From Cyclina sinensis (lineage: Eukaryota; Mollusca; Bivalvia; Venerida; Veneridae): a stretch of DNA of 64,000 nucleotides. The translations under genes and the position numbers were made by a program. Positions 11,900 through 23,342 of this stretch are shown here, one piece after another. The stretch lies in NCBI GenBank assembly GCA_012932295.1, contig JAAONU010000011.1:45262352-45326351 (forward strand). The letters run 5' to 3'. Every line of letters starts with the position of its first letter. The stretch's first letter is position 1. Under the pieces are notes generated by a model that was not told the origin of the DNA, searched no databases, and saw only the letters and a list, made by a program, of their open reading frames with translations.

Positions 11900-13664
11900 T
11901 TAAAAAACAATATCGATTAAAGTTCGAACTACAATGCAGACAGCAACGACATAGGTAACGATGCAACACTGATTTTCCGTTGAAACATTACTTTCATCTG
12001 AACTAGTGCATGATGTCGAACGTCTTCGGTAGTCTGAAAGAAATAGATGTGTAAGTATTTAAATTCTTTTTTTTATTTATCTGTCATTAAAGACATATTT
12101 ATACTGTATAAGGAATCAGGAAAAGAATAAATATCTCATAAAGCCATAAAAATATAAGTAAACTAGAAAAGTTACACAGTATGAGTTATATGAAATGTTA
12201 TCAAATGGGAACAATATGGGAAGTAAATATGATGAAACTAAATTCTAGTAAAAACCTGTATAAAAGACCTGAGAACAGTCAATTTAGGAAGATGTTATAA
12301 CAGCATAAAACATACATGGACATTCACTCAAACATTTTTCGGATGGCTCTGTTGTATCTTTTGAACAAATGAAGGAGCAGCTTCTACATCTTTTACCATT
12401 CCAGTACCTGTCTGTGTCACATACAATTCGTGAATCTGTAGAAATAAAAAATAAAAATCTTGTAACCATTTCCACTTGGACAAATAAGATAATTAAAGAA
12501 ATCCAGATGCTTCTAAATAGGTTCTTTTCGATATAATAATAAACCTAATTAATGTTTCGCAGGATAGCAATGCCTTTCTTAAAGATGTAGGCGAACAAAT
12601 ATTCCTATATTTAGATTATTTCATTAATATATAACATCTGTGAAAGCTATCAGTTCTTTCTGCATCACGCCGATCAAGATAGTTATGAATGTAAATAGAT
12701 TAAATAGAAAGAACCAGTTAAGAAACAAAAGTAATCTTGTGTCATTGAAGGCAGATTTTCCAAGCATTTTTTCAAACTAAATTCAGAATAATATTACCTA
12801 AGTTATTAGCTGTGTGAGGAAGGACTGCTATGTAAAAGTTTAGTGACAAAACTACGAGTAAATTTTAAGATATTTTTGGTAATGTCTTATATGACAAATG
12901 TAGTACTAAAATATATTGTATTTACGTTAATGTCTAAATAATATGACAAATATAGTACTTAATGTTATTGTATTTACGGTTATGTCTAAATAAAACGACG
13001 AAAATACGACTTAATCATAAAATAAGTCGTAAGTTTGGTAAGAATCTGTTAAAATTGTATTATTTTTCCAGTTTAAGCAAGTCATATTGAGTTTATTTGC
13101 TTCTACCTTCGCAACTCTGTCTGTTTACTGATTCCAACACTTGTATAGTACCTCCTATATCAGATGTATTTAGCATTGCAATGTGGTAATTGTCAGTTGC
13201 TAAAGTTGTCAAATGTTTCAACGGTTGACTCGTTCCAGTATATATTAAAAATTTTATCTTATTGGCAAGTTCTTCTGTCAACTTTTCTTGTTGTCTTACC
13301 ACGGAACTTTCGTTCACTACGAAGTAAATTTCCTCTGCCATGTTTTGATTACCGCCTTCATCTAGAAACGTTTCTACCGCTTTGTTGATCACGTGGTGGG
13401 GCATAATGTGGCTTCCTGATCTAGGTGTGTAAGAGGCAACTATACCCATCCAAGAAGAATTAATACCATCTCTCTTAAACTGTATGTTTAAAGATGAGTC
13501 AACTGTAATAATGTGTATATCTGTATTGATCGGTAACTGATGTATAAATAGGATAATGAATCGTCTTTGTGCAACCAGGCTGTTGTCCTCTCCGCCCCAG
13601 GCATGCCAAATGATCAAAGCCCGTAAGATATTGCAGGGTAACATGTTATTCCAAGCCTGAACAC
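11900..13664 (-). CDS. Probable single-pass membrane protein with vWA-like domain, 3' exons
   Basis: Three exons join in phase on the - strand: 13664-13107, 12435-12316 and 12033-11900. The first encodes a von Willebrand A-like fold of about 185 residues, seen in strand/helix phrases such as RRFIILFIHQLPI, DIHIITVDSS, EEIYFVVNE, KIKFLIYTG and YHIAMLNTSDIGG. The usual MIDAS motif DxSxS is absent where LIIWHAWGGEDNS stands, so metal-dependent ligand binding may be lost. The second is Cys-rich (RYWNGKRCRSCSFIC...CLSECP). The third gives a Ser/Thr-rich stalk, a hydrophobic segment (CCIVTYVVAVCIVVRTL) and a short tail ending at 11900-11902. Splice sites are GT/AG with phases 1 and 1. The signal-peptide exon should lie further 5' (above 13664), possibly beyond the transposon at 14192-18570; I could not identify it. 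The ligand is unknown. Confidence 0.6.
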
Positions 13665-13710
13665 CTGAAATACACAATTCTGTAAACAAAAACAAGTTGG
13701 GGGTGGCCAT

Positions 13711-14191
13711 GTCAAAATGACTCTCGTTTTTATTTACGATTCAGTGTTTTATTCTTCTTTCTTTATGGCTCGACAATACTGGCAATTTTTTGGCAAAATG
13801 AAGATAGGCATAATCCGTTATATAAATACTGTATTTAACTACTTCGAGAGAAACAATGTTTTAGTCTGGAAATTCATATCAACAATTGTGTTGTATCTTT
13901 ACACTTTTCATTCAATTAAGGTTCTTTTTATTTCTATTGTTTAAATCGGATATTTTACATGAAAACAATGTCAGTGCCCAGATACACCAACATTTAAGGT
14001 CAAATAAAATGGTTCTTTGAAAACATTTATGTCTAATACATTTCATGTGAAAGAGAGGATTACACGTACAGTTCTGGTGTTTTCAATTATTATTTCAAGT
14101 GTAAATACATGTACTTACATTATTGTTATGTAGAATAGATGGTGTATAATTAATACAATATGATAGAAATTTACTGAAACCACAATAAGAA
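13711..14191. other. Intergenic or intron, nothing recognised
   Basis: AT-rich sequence between the vWA exon and the left end of the TTAA-flanked transposon. It could be intron of the vWA gene. One + strand open frame here shows no recognisable domain. Confidence 0.4.
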
Positions 14192-14371
14192 TTAAGGTAT
14201 TAGACCCCTAATGAAATCGGCAATCATCGACAAATACCGCCATATCTCGCCATTTATCGTAACGAACTTCGTTTGTTTACGAGTAAAGTCGGAATTCTAA
14301 TAATAGCGGATATCCCTGGTCACGTGGTAGTATTCCCCAAGAAAATGACGTAATTTCCGTAGATATCTAAC

Positions 14372-17033
14372 ATGGCGTCTCACAGTCGTGATACGCTGGG
14401 GCGATTCAAAAAAAGTGTAAAAAGATGCAGAAAACCTAAGTATTCGGACTTAATCATAGAACACAACTATAGTACAGGTAACCAGTATTACGGGGCAACC
14501 AACAAAGCAGCATCTCTTCCTAAATCGGTTGATACTGACGGTTGGAAGGAGGGAAGGAGAATCGTTGAGTTTGGCGTTCTGCTGTCAAATCTTAGATCTT
14601 GCAAAAAGTGTCGACTTGGACCGGTGCCGTTAACATTTGACAACGTGTTAGGTGAACTTAAAAAGGGTGTGTCTGGATATTTGTATGTGAAATGTCAAAA
14701 CATAGAATGCGGTCATGTGAATTGTGTTCCCTATGGAAAAACACATAGATTGAAGACCTGTACTGGGAAAGTTGGAATGCCATGTTTCGTTGTCAACACA
14801 AAATTAGGAACAGGTAAGTGATTTATGTATTGCATCATACTTTAGATAATTAAATTTTATTTAAAAATAAAGTAACTCTCTTAGAGCACAGTACTGGAAC
14901 AATAATTATACATTTATATATGGTTGGCATTTATCTACCTGCAATGTAACAAAACATTTAACACTTTTGACAGGCAAATGAAACAGCTGGGTTGTCACCT
15001 GGGGTACACACTGTGAAATATGCTGAAAAGTGTGCACAACACAGAAAGAGGTCATCGGAAAAGTCAATGTTACCTTCAACAAAACGTAGGCGTCTCATTT
15101 TAAAGCAGGAACGAGCTATCACCCAGGGTGCTCAAGAAGCCTTAGAGGGAATTTCCTATCAATCAGGTACTTACAAACTCTTCTTATCTTATATTAATGG
15201 ATTCCAACTCAGTTTTCATGAAAATTATAAGCTTATTTTTGTGTTAGAATAACTTCAACTCTGCTTTTCGTCATATGAGAATACATCTGTTGTTAGAAAA
15301 TGAAAATGGTTGATGCCCATGTCAGAAGGTGAATATATAAAAAAAATACAACAAATTTAAATGGTTTTCTTCAAAATAATTCAGCTAAAGATTCTGAGGT
15401 GATGAATGATAAGGAAAACATCAAACTGTTTGCCATACTTTAAACAAAAGAATGCATTTTTATTTTATTTTTTGTCATAGGCATTGGTCATGAACATGAT
15501 GTTGATGTAGACAAACTTCCCGATGCAGTTCCTCGAGGAGATTTTAAACCTGTGGTATACACTCCCTCAGACCAAGCTACATTTGTTACATTTGATTTAG
15601 AGACTACAGATCTAAGTAAGTAATTGCTTTTATTCTAAAACACTATCAACATACTTTACTTAGGGGCGGCCGTGGCCGAGTGGTTAAGGTCGTTGACTTC
15701 AAACCACTTGCCCCTCACCGCTGTGGGTTCGAATCTCGACAGGGACTTTGGATTCTTATATGTGAGGAATCTATCCAGCTAGCTTACAAAACGTCGGTGG
15801 TTATACTCAGGTACCCGTTCGTGCCAGAAATAATTCAGGGAAGGGCACCTGAGGTCTTTCTCCACCAGTAAAGCTGGAATGTCGCGATATGACCTGTACT
15901 GTGTCGATGTGACGTTAAACCCAAAACAAACAAACAAATATACTTTACTTATTGTTTAGACTAGAGGTTATTGTAACAAGGATACTTTCATAGTGAAGTT
16001 TATTTTCTTGCAACACATGTACTGTTCTTTAATGAGGTTGTCGCTGTAAAGAGGGCCATTTTATATATCTTACACAGTAAACACCTCATTCTTGTCAAAA
16101 AATGAAGGCTTATCATTTGATTGGTTTTATACTTCACAGGATTCTATTAAAATTTTATTATGAAACAGATTATGTATGTATTGCACTCTATCAATCTATG
16201 GTGTTTTATATATTTTCAGTCCATAGAAGTATCATTCCTCACATTACACAGATAACAGCAATAGATTAAGACACTGGTGATACCTTTGATAAGTATGTAA
16301 CACCAAAGATGCCAATAACAACAACTGCGCAACAAGTGACTGGCATTGTGGTTTCTGATACATTTATGAAGGTTCATGGAACTTTAGTGGAATCTTTGCC
16401 TATCAAGGAAGCCTTACATCAGTTCATAAAATGGCTAGAAAGCAAGTCAAATGTTTTCCTTATTGCCCACAATGGTAGGCAGTTTGACTTTCCCGTCCTG
16501 TTTTAAAGACAGTGGATTTTCTAGATTCTTTTTTCTATTGTACCCTGGGACTTATTGACACTCTTCCAGTTTTTAAAAAGGTTTTTCCTGGTGAATCCCA
16601 TAAACAAGAAGATTTAGTGGTTCGTCATCTTCATACTACGTACAGTGCACACAATGCTATAGAGGATGTTACATTTTTACGTAAACTCCTTATGTTTACA
16701 AAGTTGTCAAAGCAGGAAATTATCAAATTCAGCTTTTCACCAAAAGCCATGTACAATTCACTTATGTTTAACAGGGAGAAAGCCAAGAATATCAGAAGTT
16801 TAGATATCCTGATTTCAAGTTGTATTTGCAAGTTAGCCACAGCAGAGAACATAGCTGGGTCTGGACTAAACTTCAATCATCTTCAGAGAATATACTCACG
16901 TGAAGGAGAAGATGGACTTCTTAATACCTTTACAGTTAAAAATTCTGAATGTCATCCAAGAGTGACAAACTCAAAACGTGTTCTAGAAGCTGTAATACCT
17001 AAACTGGTAGACTTATTTAGGAAAAGTGAGTGA
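14372..17033 (+). pseudogene. Transposon gene: Mutator-like transposase remnants plus DEDDh exonuclease
   Basis: Exons inferred: 14372-14813, 14987-15166, 15481-15615, 16220 onward. Exon 1 carries MASHSRDTLGRFKKS and a Cys-rich block (GRRIVEFGVLLSNL, SCKKC, KCQNIECGHVNC, GKTHR) like the N-terminal part of Mutator-like transposase domain proteins. Exon 2 (AGLSPGVHTVKYAEKC, KRRRLILKQER, EGISYQSG) resembles their C-terminal end; the several-hundred-residue transposase core expected between them is missing. Exons 3-4 give a DnaQ/PML-type 3'-5' exonuclease: FVTFDLETTD (Asp/Glu), AHNGRQFDFPVL (Asp) and YSAHNAIEDVTFL (His, Asp), followed by IDTLPVFKKVFPG and GSGLNFNHL. Lesions: in-frame TAA at about 16267 and a frameshift with stop near 16503-16510 between the second and third exonuclease motifs. 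All five DEDDh residues are visible although the frame is broken. Confidence 0.72.
15661..15942 (+). mobile_element. tRNA-derived SINE, Ser/Leu-tRNA-like head
   Basis: The head carries an A box (GTGGCCGAGTGGTTAAGG) and a B box (GGGTTCGAATCTC). The body holds 'gtcggtggttatactcaggt' and 'gaccTGTACTGTGTCGATGTGACG' type phrases, and the element ends in a CAAACAAACAAA tail. This architecture is abundant in bivalves. It lies between exons 3 and 4 of the exonuclease gene. Confidence 0.85.
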
Positions 17034-18545
17034 ACTGTAAATCAAACAGGAAGACTTATGGAAAAGTGAGTGACATTACATATAGAACTGTAAACAAAGG
17101 ACCACAACTACCCGTATTGTCAGTGTTATATATTGTTATTTTTATGATACTATATGTTGAAGGAAATAATGATTGGGGATATTAGTTTTTTCTGAGTGAA
17201 TATTCTATGTAACACAATGAAAGATGAGAGAAAATTGCATTTTTTTACGAGTGCCTAGCACAATTGAGAATTTGAATATTTTTTACTTTGATGTGTGATT
17301 AATATCATTTTCACTCAAACAAACAAGTCATTTTTATATTTTATTTTAAAAGTTAGGAAACCAGCAATTTTTAACAGTTTTCATCATAAATGGAAACAAA
17401 TTTATGCACGTAAAGATGATACACTTTCAGGTGCCCACACTTTCAGGTGCCCGCTGAAACACTGCTCAAACCAAGTAGTTTTGAGTTTATAGTTATCATT
17501 ATGCTGTTGTTTATAATTGTATTTGTGTAAATCATAAGTTTGGAATCAAGAAATGTACCATTATGAAAACTACATATCAATGACATTCTTTGTAAATTTA
17601 CAAATTTTAAAAATTAAATTTTTTCAAAAAAAGTTTGGTAAAGCTATATCAGTCACAGTGTGCGTGATATACATGTACAATGATGATATATATTTTATTT
17701 CACAGATTAAAGCAAGTATTTCACTGATAAGCATTTAATAAAATAATAATTAATTATTTATTAAACAAAACAGAATGAAGACGCATAAGTTTGTTTATTA
17801 TTTTAAGATTTTTTTTAATGAAATTATGTCATGTTATATCATTAGAACAATTTGTAGTGAAGACTTTTTAACTTGGAAAAATAGAAAACTCTTTAAATTT
17901 TTTCTTTATTGTTTCACAAAACAATTATTACATAACTTATATTTTAGAAATGCAGAGAGTGAATTCATTCTCTCTTTTTTGGGTAAAAAATCAATTTTAG
18001 TTTTTCCAAGTTACGAGTCGGCAAATTTAACCTTCTCAAATGTTTTTTTTTCTTCTGGAATATTTTGTCGGTAAAAGTTGTTCATTTTTTAATATACTTC
18101 ACTGGATATGATATAGATAAAATGTAAATCAATATTTTTGCATGCACTATTCTGCTTTTCTATATTTTTTACTTTGTTTATGTGGGTCGGACAAAAAATA
18201 TGTTCAAAATGACACATTTTAGATTTTCAGGAATATACTTAAAATACATTTAGATTGAAATGCTTGATCATATATCTTTGTTTACTGTATAAATTTATTG
18301 TATGATGTCTTCTTAACTTAAAAATAGTAAATATATAACATTTTGAATGAAAAATTTTTTTTTTTTTTCGTTTTGAACATTTGCTGGTGGTCGTCCATTT
18401 TGCCCCCCTCGGACTTGATACAAGTTTTAGCGAAATTTTCTTATTTCTTTGTAATTACACGGTCAAAACTTCCTTAAAGTACACAAATAATGTCCTGAAT
18501 GCATTGAAATAAGAAAATTTTCCATTTGAAAAATATGCTAAAATT
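17034..18545. other. Non-coding right arm of the transposon
   Basis: Strongly AT-rich, with poly-T near 18355-18370. No domain is recognisable in any frame. Short open frames reflect base composition. Confidence 0.5.
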
Positions 18546-18570
18546 TTCAATTAGGGGCCTAATACCTTAA

Positions 18571-20500
18571 AATGCGCCACAAGACACAATGGCTTTTGGA
18601 CGTTGACGTCATTAATTAGATATGACATCTTAAAAAAAGAGATAAAAATAAACAGAAGAAATTCTGACGTTACATCATGAAGAAACTGATAAAATAAAGA
18701 TAAGCCTCACCGAAAATTTCATAATCAATTTTAAACTGATATAGTAAACCTCAAACGTATACATGTACCCTGACCGACTAACCAGGTACAAAAGAAAAAG
18801 AACAGAAACTAGTTAAGTAATAATCAAACTGTGTAAAAAATACTTTGCCTGTGCATTAAATTTGATCTTCATAATTGTCCTGTGGATATATACATACTAA
18901 TGCATGTAATAATCGCGCACTCCACGTGCAAATGACATCAGTGAGTACACCATAATAGACATCTTACCCTACATCTAAATATTTAAAAACAAAGTTGACG
19001 GTTTTGCTGAACAAACCGCTCCGAAACACTCATTCATGAGTATCTAAAGTTTACATTTCTTTTTAAGCGATTTGAGTTGATTAGTACGAAAATAGGGAAA
19101 AGTATTTAAATTACATCAGAAAAAATCTGGGTCTAAAATACGGATCTGATAAGTGATCCCTGATAATCTGAAAACTGAGGATATATGCACTGATTTTATT
19201 TCTACTGAATAATTCTGTGTTCTTTGTGAACATTATAATAGAGAATATGTTTCAAAACTGTTTATTGATGAATGTGCAAAAGGAACAGAAAGCTTTTATC
19301 TCGATAAGAACATAGAGTTACAACTTGTGTGAATAATTTATTTTTACTTGGTGGAAAAATCCAGAAAGTCTGTATTTGAAATACACTGGGTTCGTTCCAT
19401 TCCATCCCTTTTCATTGAAAATGAATTTATATTTTCAGCCTGAGCTTAACAAATCTAAATACACATTCACTTTGTATGATGTTTTACGTAGAAACACAAT
19501 ATATGCTTGCAAAGATTGTGTATAAATTGATAAGCTGTTCTTCTTTTCATTTCATATTCTTTCGTTAGAGAAAATTCATTTAAAGTATAGCATGAAAGAA
19601 AAAGAAAACAAATGAAAAATTTCAAGAACAACATAACACATCTTTTAACGTTTTATGTTACAGTAAGAAAGTAAACGCAAACAAATAATCATACAAAATT
19701 ACCTGGTAGTTGATAGTTAGAAATAACAACAAAGTAAGTGAACCGACAAAAGAAATACATTAGGTTTCCAACTAATGTTCATGTTTTTATTAACAACAAA
19801 CGTTTCTAATTGTTAGCATCATTCGTGTGTGAAGACGTAGAAATCCTTTTGTTGAACTCTGTGCTGTAGCCTACAGGGGAAAATTTATTGTTTACAGGGA
19901 AATCAGGTTGCAAATTTTTTTCCATGCTCAAAAATGCGTGTTTCTAATGCAAAAACTGCGAAAAACAAAATGATAATGACTTACGGAATCGAAAAAGTGT
20001 ATGAATTCAAAATTTATGTTTGACCTTTATTCCAAGTACGCGTCACAACGTCATGGAAACGCCGATGTCGGCAGTAATGCATAAGGTTGGAACAAATGCG
20101 GCCGTCGATGGTTGATAGAATTTGGAGAACTAAATCTAAAAACCACTGAGTCAAATCCAAATCCCCATCAGCACCTTCAGTGTTTTGATTAGAATTGTTT
20201 GTTTTTCTTTTTTTGTTTTGTTTTGTGTTTTTTTGCTTCTTGTCTTTAATGCTGCAACATAACTCTAAATACTGGACCTGACAATTGCTCGTTTCATAAA
20301 AAAATCTGAACTCGCTGAATAAAAGTAATATGAAATTTTATGAGTGTTAGATAATCATAGCTATATTCATTTCAACTGTACTGAAAATATCCAAAGAACA
20401 TATTTCCGATAGAAATTAAAGATATATCAAACAAAACTGAATTGATCACGTCTGTTTGTAATAGAACATATTATGAAAATAAATCCAGAAATTAACGATA
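18571..20500. other. Intergenic, nothing recognised
   Basis: No coding, RNA or repeat structure that I can support. A perfect TGACGTCA (18604-18611) lies just right of the transposon end. Confidence 0.5.
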
Positions 20501-22950
20501 AATATCAAGTATTACTTTGCAGCTAGAATTAAATGCACAATTCCGTTTGCCATTATACAAAATATTACATTTAGAATAAACGTTTGCGTTTTGTAGCTTT
20601 TTCGTTTTTTTTTTCGGGAGTGGGTGGCAGTGGGTGGGAGGGGGGGGACAAAATACTCATAAAAATATTATTTAACATTTATTTTTGTACAAAACGAGAT
20701 ATTTTTGTATTCGCAATAAAATAGGTACTCGCACACAGCTGAAACCCCATTATTGGATTGGCTGAAAAGCGAGTCCAATACGACTTTTCAGACCGTATAT
20801 GGAACAATTATAAAAGGCCCAAAAAGTATAGTTAGTACAGAGCACAGCTTTGTTAGATTATTATGCATATGTGTACAGACAGAAGGCGTAAACATAAAGT
20901 AAATAAATTCTTAATCATTTTTAACGAATTCTTATCTGAGTAAAGGTGTAATTATTTTTAAACCAACACTTGTTGCTTAAAAAAAATCTCAAATTAAAAA
21001 CACAAATTTTGTGAGGCAAAAACTATTTCGCAATTTTATTGTGTATTTCGTAAGCGATTTGCCACGGCACTACAAATGGGATAAGTTCTGCAAACGGCCG
21101 GGCTGTATACATAGTGGCAGTGGTGGTTATTCCCCTTGTCATATGCAAGTTTTATATGATCAATTTTTGCAAGACAAAGAAGAGTAACTTCTGTTTTTTT
21201 TTATAAAAGCTACATAGCATTCACACTCCTCATAATCTTACGATCCACTTGCCTCAGGTTTTGCTCCGATTCCGCGTTCACCACCCCTCCAACACACACA
21301 GACACAGACACACACACACACAAACACACACCTACTCCATAATTTGTAATTTCTCATGTAGAAAGAACTCACGCAAAAACATATTTATAAAGTAAAGTAG
21401 GTTCCCCTATGAAAATTGCGTGAGATAATCTCAGTAACATACCATATATCAAATATGAATATCAAAAATAAATCATTGAAATTCTAATCACTTTAAACAA
21501 AGGTATATAATAGCAAAACAACAAACCGTTCTGTGATTGTTGTTGTTGTTTTACAGTACCAAACGTTTTCAAAGGTAAGCGAAAACCTATCTTAAATATA
21601 GATATGACTATACCTATTTATAAACAAATTTAAGTTTCTATATAACATACTTGTAATCCATTTTTTTAAAAGGTGTAAGTGAAACAACAAGAACTGAGTT
21701 TGTTACTTCCAAATAGCGCATCGGTACCTCGGCTTAAGAATAATCCACCTAAAAATCATAACAACATCGCAATCTGACTGAAGTTCACGATCTCCCTATG
21801 AGCATAGCGATGTTTAGGATATGATTTTAATCAGATCGCTGAATGCAATTTGGAGATCCGATTCGCTCAACTAATCGATATAATCTTAATCTAGACCGAC
21901 CAATTTTAGTTCAGGTAGCATGTATGTAATACAATTGCGGTCTATTCAAAGATATGATGTAATTGCACTGTAAAAGGATGCATTTGCATCGAAAACATTA
22001 AGCGCAACTTGAAAGTTTTATATTCTATCTATACTTTATCTAAACTGCTGTAAAAGATAACATTTCACACTTTATTCCATACCTAATTATTTTGTAACAA
22101 GACCCCATACACATCAACGTTCAGTCGTGCTAAGAGGTGGATCATTGGTCCAGTGGTAACATACTTGAATTGTAACCTAGGGGTCACAAGATGGCTCCAC
22201 CGCTCCTCCACTAAGATTATTTATTTACTGTCTTTCGGATAAACAAATGCCCCTTGTATCAGTGCTTTTCTCTGAGTAAGGAAAAGAACCAGGGTAGTCT
22301 TTGTGTATTTTGTACTATGCAGCGAAGCGTAATGAATGTTCAAAGCGTAAACACCGACTTTTCATGTATTATTGCATCTTAAAAGAAAAAAAGGATTGTC
22401 TCTGATTACAAAATGATATTCTAAAATATGCTGTTACCGATAAAAGGTCACTTTATCGTGACTATTCATCAGCCAATCAGAGCAACGAATTGATGGGTCG
22501 TCTTCGGACCTAACCGTCGGGAAATCGTGTACTTCAATCACCTTGCTGGTATGTGTTACTTCCTGGTAGAAATTTCGTGAATAAATTTTTCAAATGTTTT
22601 GTTCTCGTGGAAGCAGACTCTCATATCATCTTTACTAATTACCGACTGATCTTGTGTATGGAAGAAAGTTTATTACTCGTAATGCAATAAAATTGTTAGT
22701 CTCTTCAATCAAGGCTATAACTGAATTCAGTTAAGGCCTTGCTTCAATAATCCTTCTTCCATTTTACAATATTACTTCCGCTTTTGTACGGGGTGGGGGT
22801 GGGGGTTAAGCTATTGATATCATTTTAAAGCTAAACAATCTTTTTTCTAGCACAACATTGCATATACGGTTACAACACCACACGTCATTAAATTATTTTT
22901 AGCGAGTCTAAATCTATTCATATACATATATCTATATATACATTCATGAC
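20501..22950 (+). repeat. 5' flank of IAP copy B, partly duplicated upstream of copy D
   Basis: Sequence at about 20510-21050 and 22540-22950 matches 39860-40860 ahead of copy D, for instance 'acagacagaaggcgtaaac' versus 'acggacagaaggtgtaaac', and 'cttcctggtagaaatttcgt'. The middle (about 21060-22540) is absent from D. The block includes a G-rich run (20614-20648, several GGG tracts), a CA tract near 21293-21330, a CCAAT-like ATTGGATTGG (20752-20761) and TATAAAAGG (20809-20817), which could be an upstream promoter for a 5' non-coding exon. Confidence 0.6.
22130..22330 (+). mobile_element. Diverged tRNA-derived SINE-like sequence
   Basis: An A-box-like ATTGGTCCAGTGGTAACATA and a weak B-box-like AGGGGTCACAAGAT are followed by a body with 'tttcggataaacaaatgcccc'. 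No acceptor-stem pairing is evident. Lies in the segment absent from copy D's flank. Confidence 0.4.
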
Positions 22951-22958
22951 TAAGATAA

Positions 22959-23025
22959 TGACGTCAAAATTATATATAAAGATATTCTTGTTTATTCTAG
23001 AATTTTCGAAATACCCTATATAAAA
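22959..23025 (+). promoter_or_regulatory. CRE/ATF-like site and TATA boxes upstream of IAP copy B
   Basis: A perfect TGACGTCA (22959-22966) is followed by TATATATAAAG (22971-22981), and a second TATATAAAA lies at 23017-23025. Copy D has the same arrangement (40864-40951), and C and E have a CRE-like site and one TATA box at similar spacing. Conservation across copies supports a promoter. Confidence 0.6.
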
Positions 23026-23165
23026 GATGAACTCTAAGACTTGTCAAAAAGAAAAAACAAACAGAAAACGAAACAAATTCCAGAAACATTAGAAACATGA
23101 AATGATCTAAAGGTTATTTCAAATTCTAGTTTAAATGTATAACAAGTATACAATATATTAGTTTT

Positions 23166-23342
23166 TCAAAGGATTGCCTGGCTATTTTGTCGTATCACTA
23201 ATCCTATAGATTGGCTCAATACAGGAGTACAAGAGGAAGTGATTTGTTTCAGTTGTAAGCTAAAAATATGCACGTGGAATACACGTGAAACGACTTTATA
23301 AATTCACAGTTGGTTAAGTCAAAGTGCCCATTTTTAAGAGGC
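23166..23342 (+). pseudogene. Broken BIR1 of IAP copy B
   Basis: Aligned to copy E this is the first BIR: 'tttttcaaaggattgcctggctattttgtc' matches the start. About 16 bases covering the AGFYY region are missing, which shifts the frame. Downstream the zinc-ligand segment VICFSCKLK is kept. A TAA at 23298-23300 replaces the Gln codon before the zinc-binding His. BIR1 therefore cannot be made in full. Confidence 0.8.

Larger units (their letters stand above)
14192..18570 (+). mobile_element. 4.4-kb DNA transposon with TIRs and TTAA target duplication
   Basis: Both ends are TTAA followed by the same inverted sequence: left TTAA at 14192-14195 then GGTATTAGACCCCTAATGAA, right (reverse strand) TTAA at 18567-18570 then GGTATTAGGCCCCTAATTGA. 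The TIR is about 20-22 bp with two differences. A gene in decay occupies 14372-17033, and the right third (17034-18545) is AT-rich with no frame. TTAA target sites are used by piggyBac and Kolobok superfamilies; the TIR start (GG) and the Mutator-like/exonuclease gene content fit Kolobok-like better, but this is inference. A SINE has landed inside (15661-15942). Confidence 0.75.

Noticed and set aside
15661..15745. tRNA-Ser gene
   Set aside because: The tRNA-like head continues into a SINE body with an A-rich tail, so it is a retroposon head.
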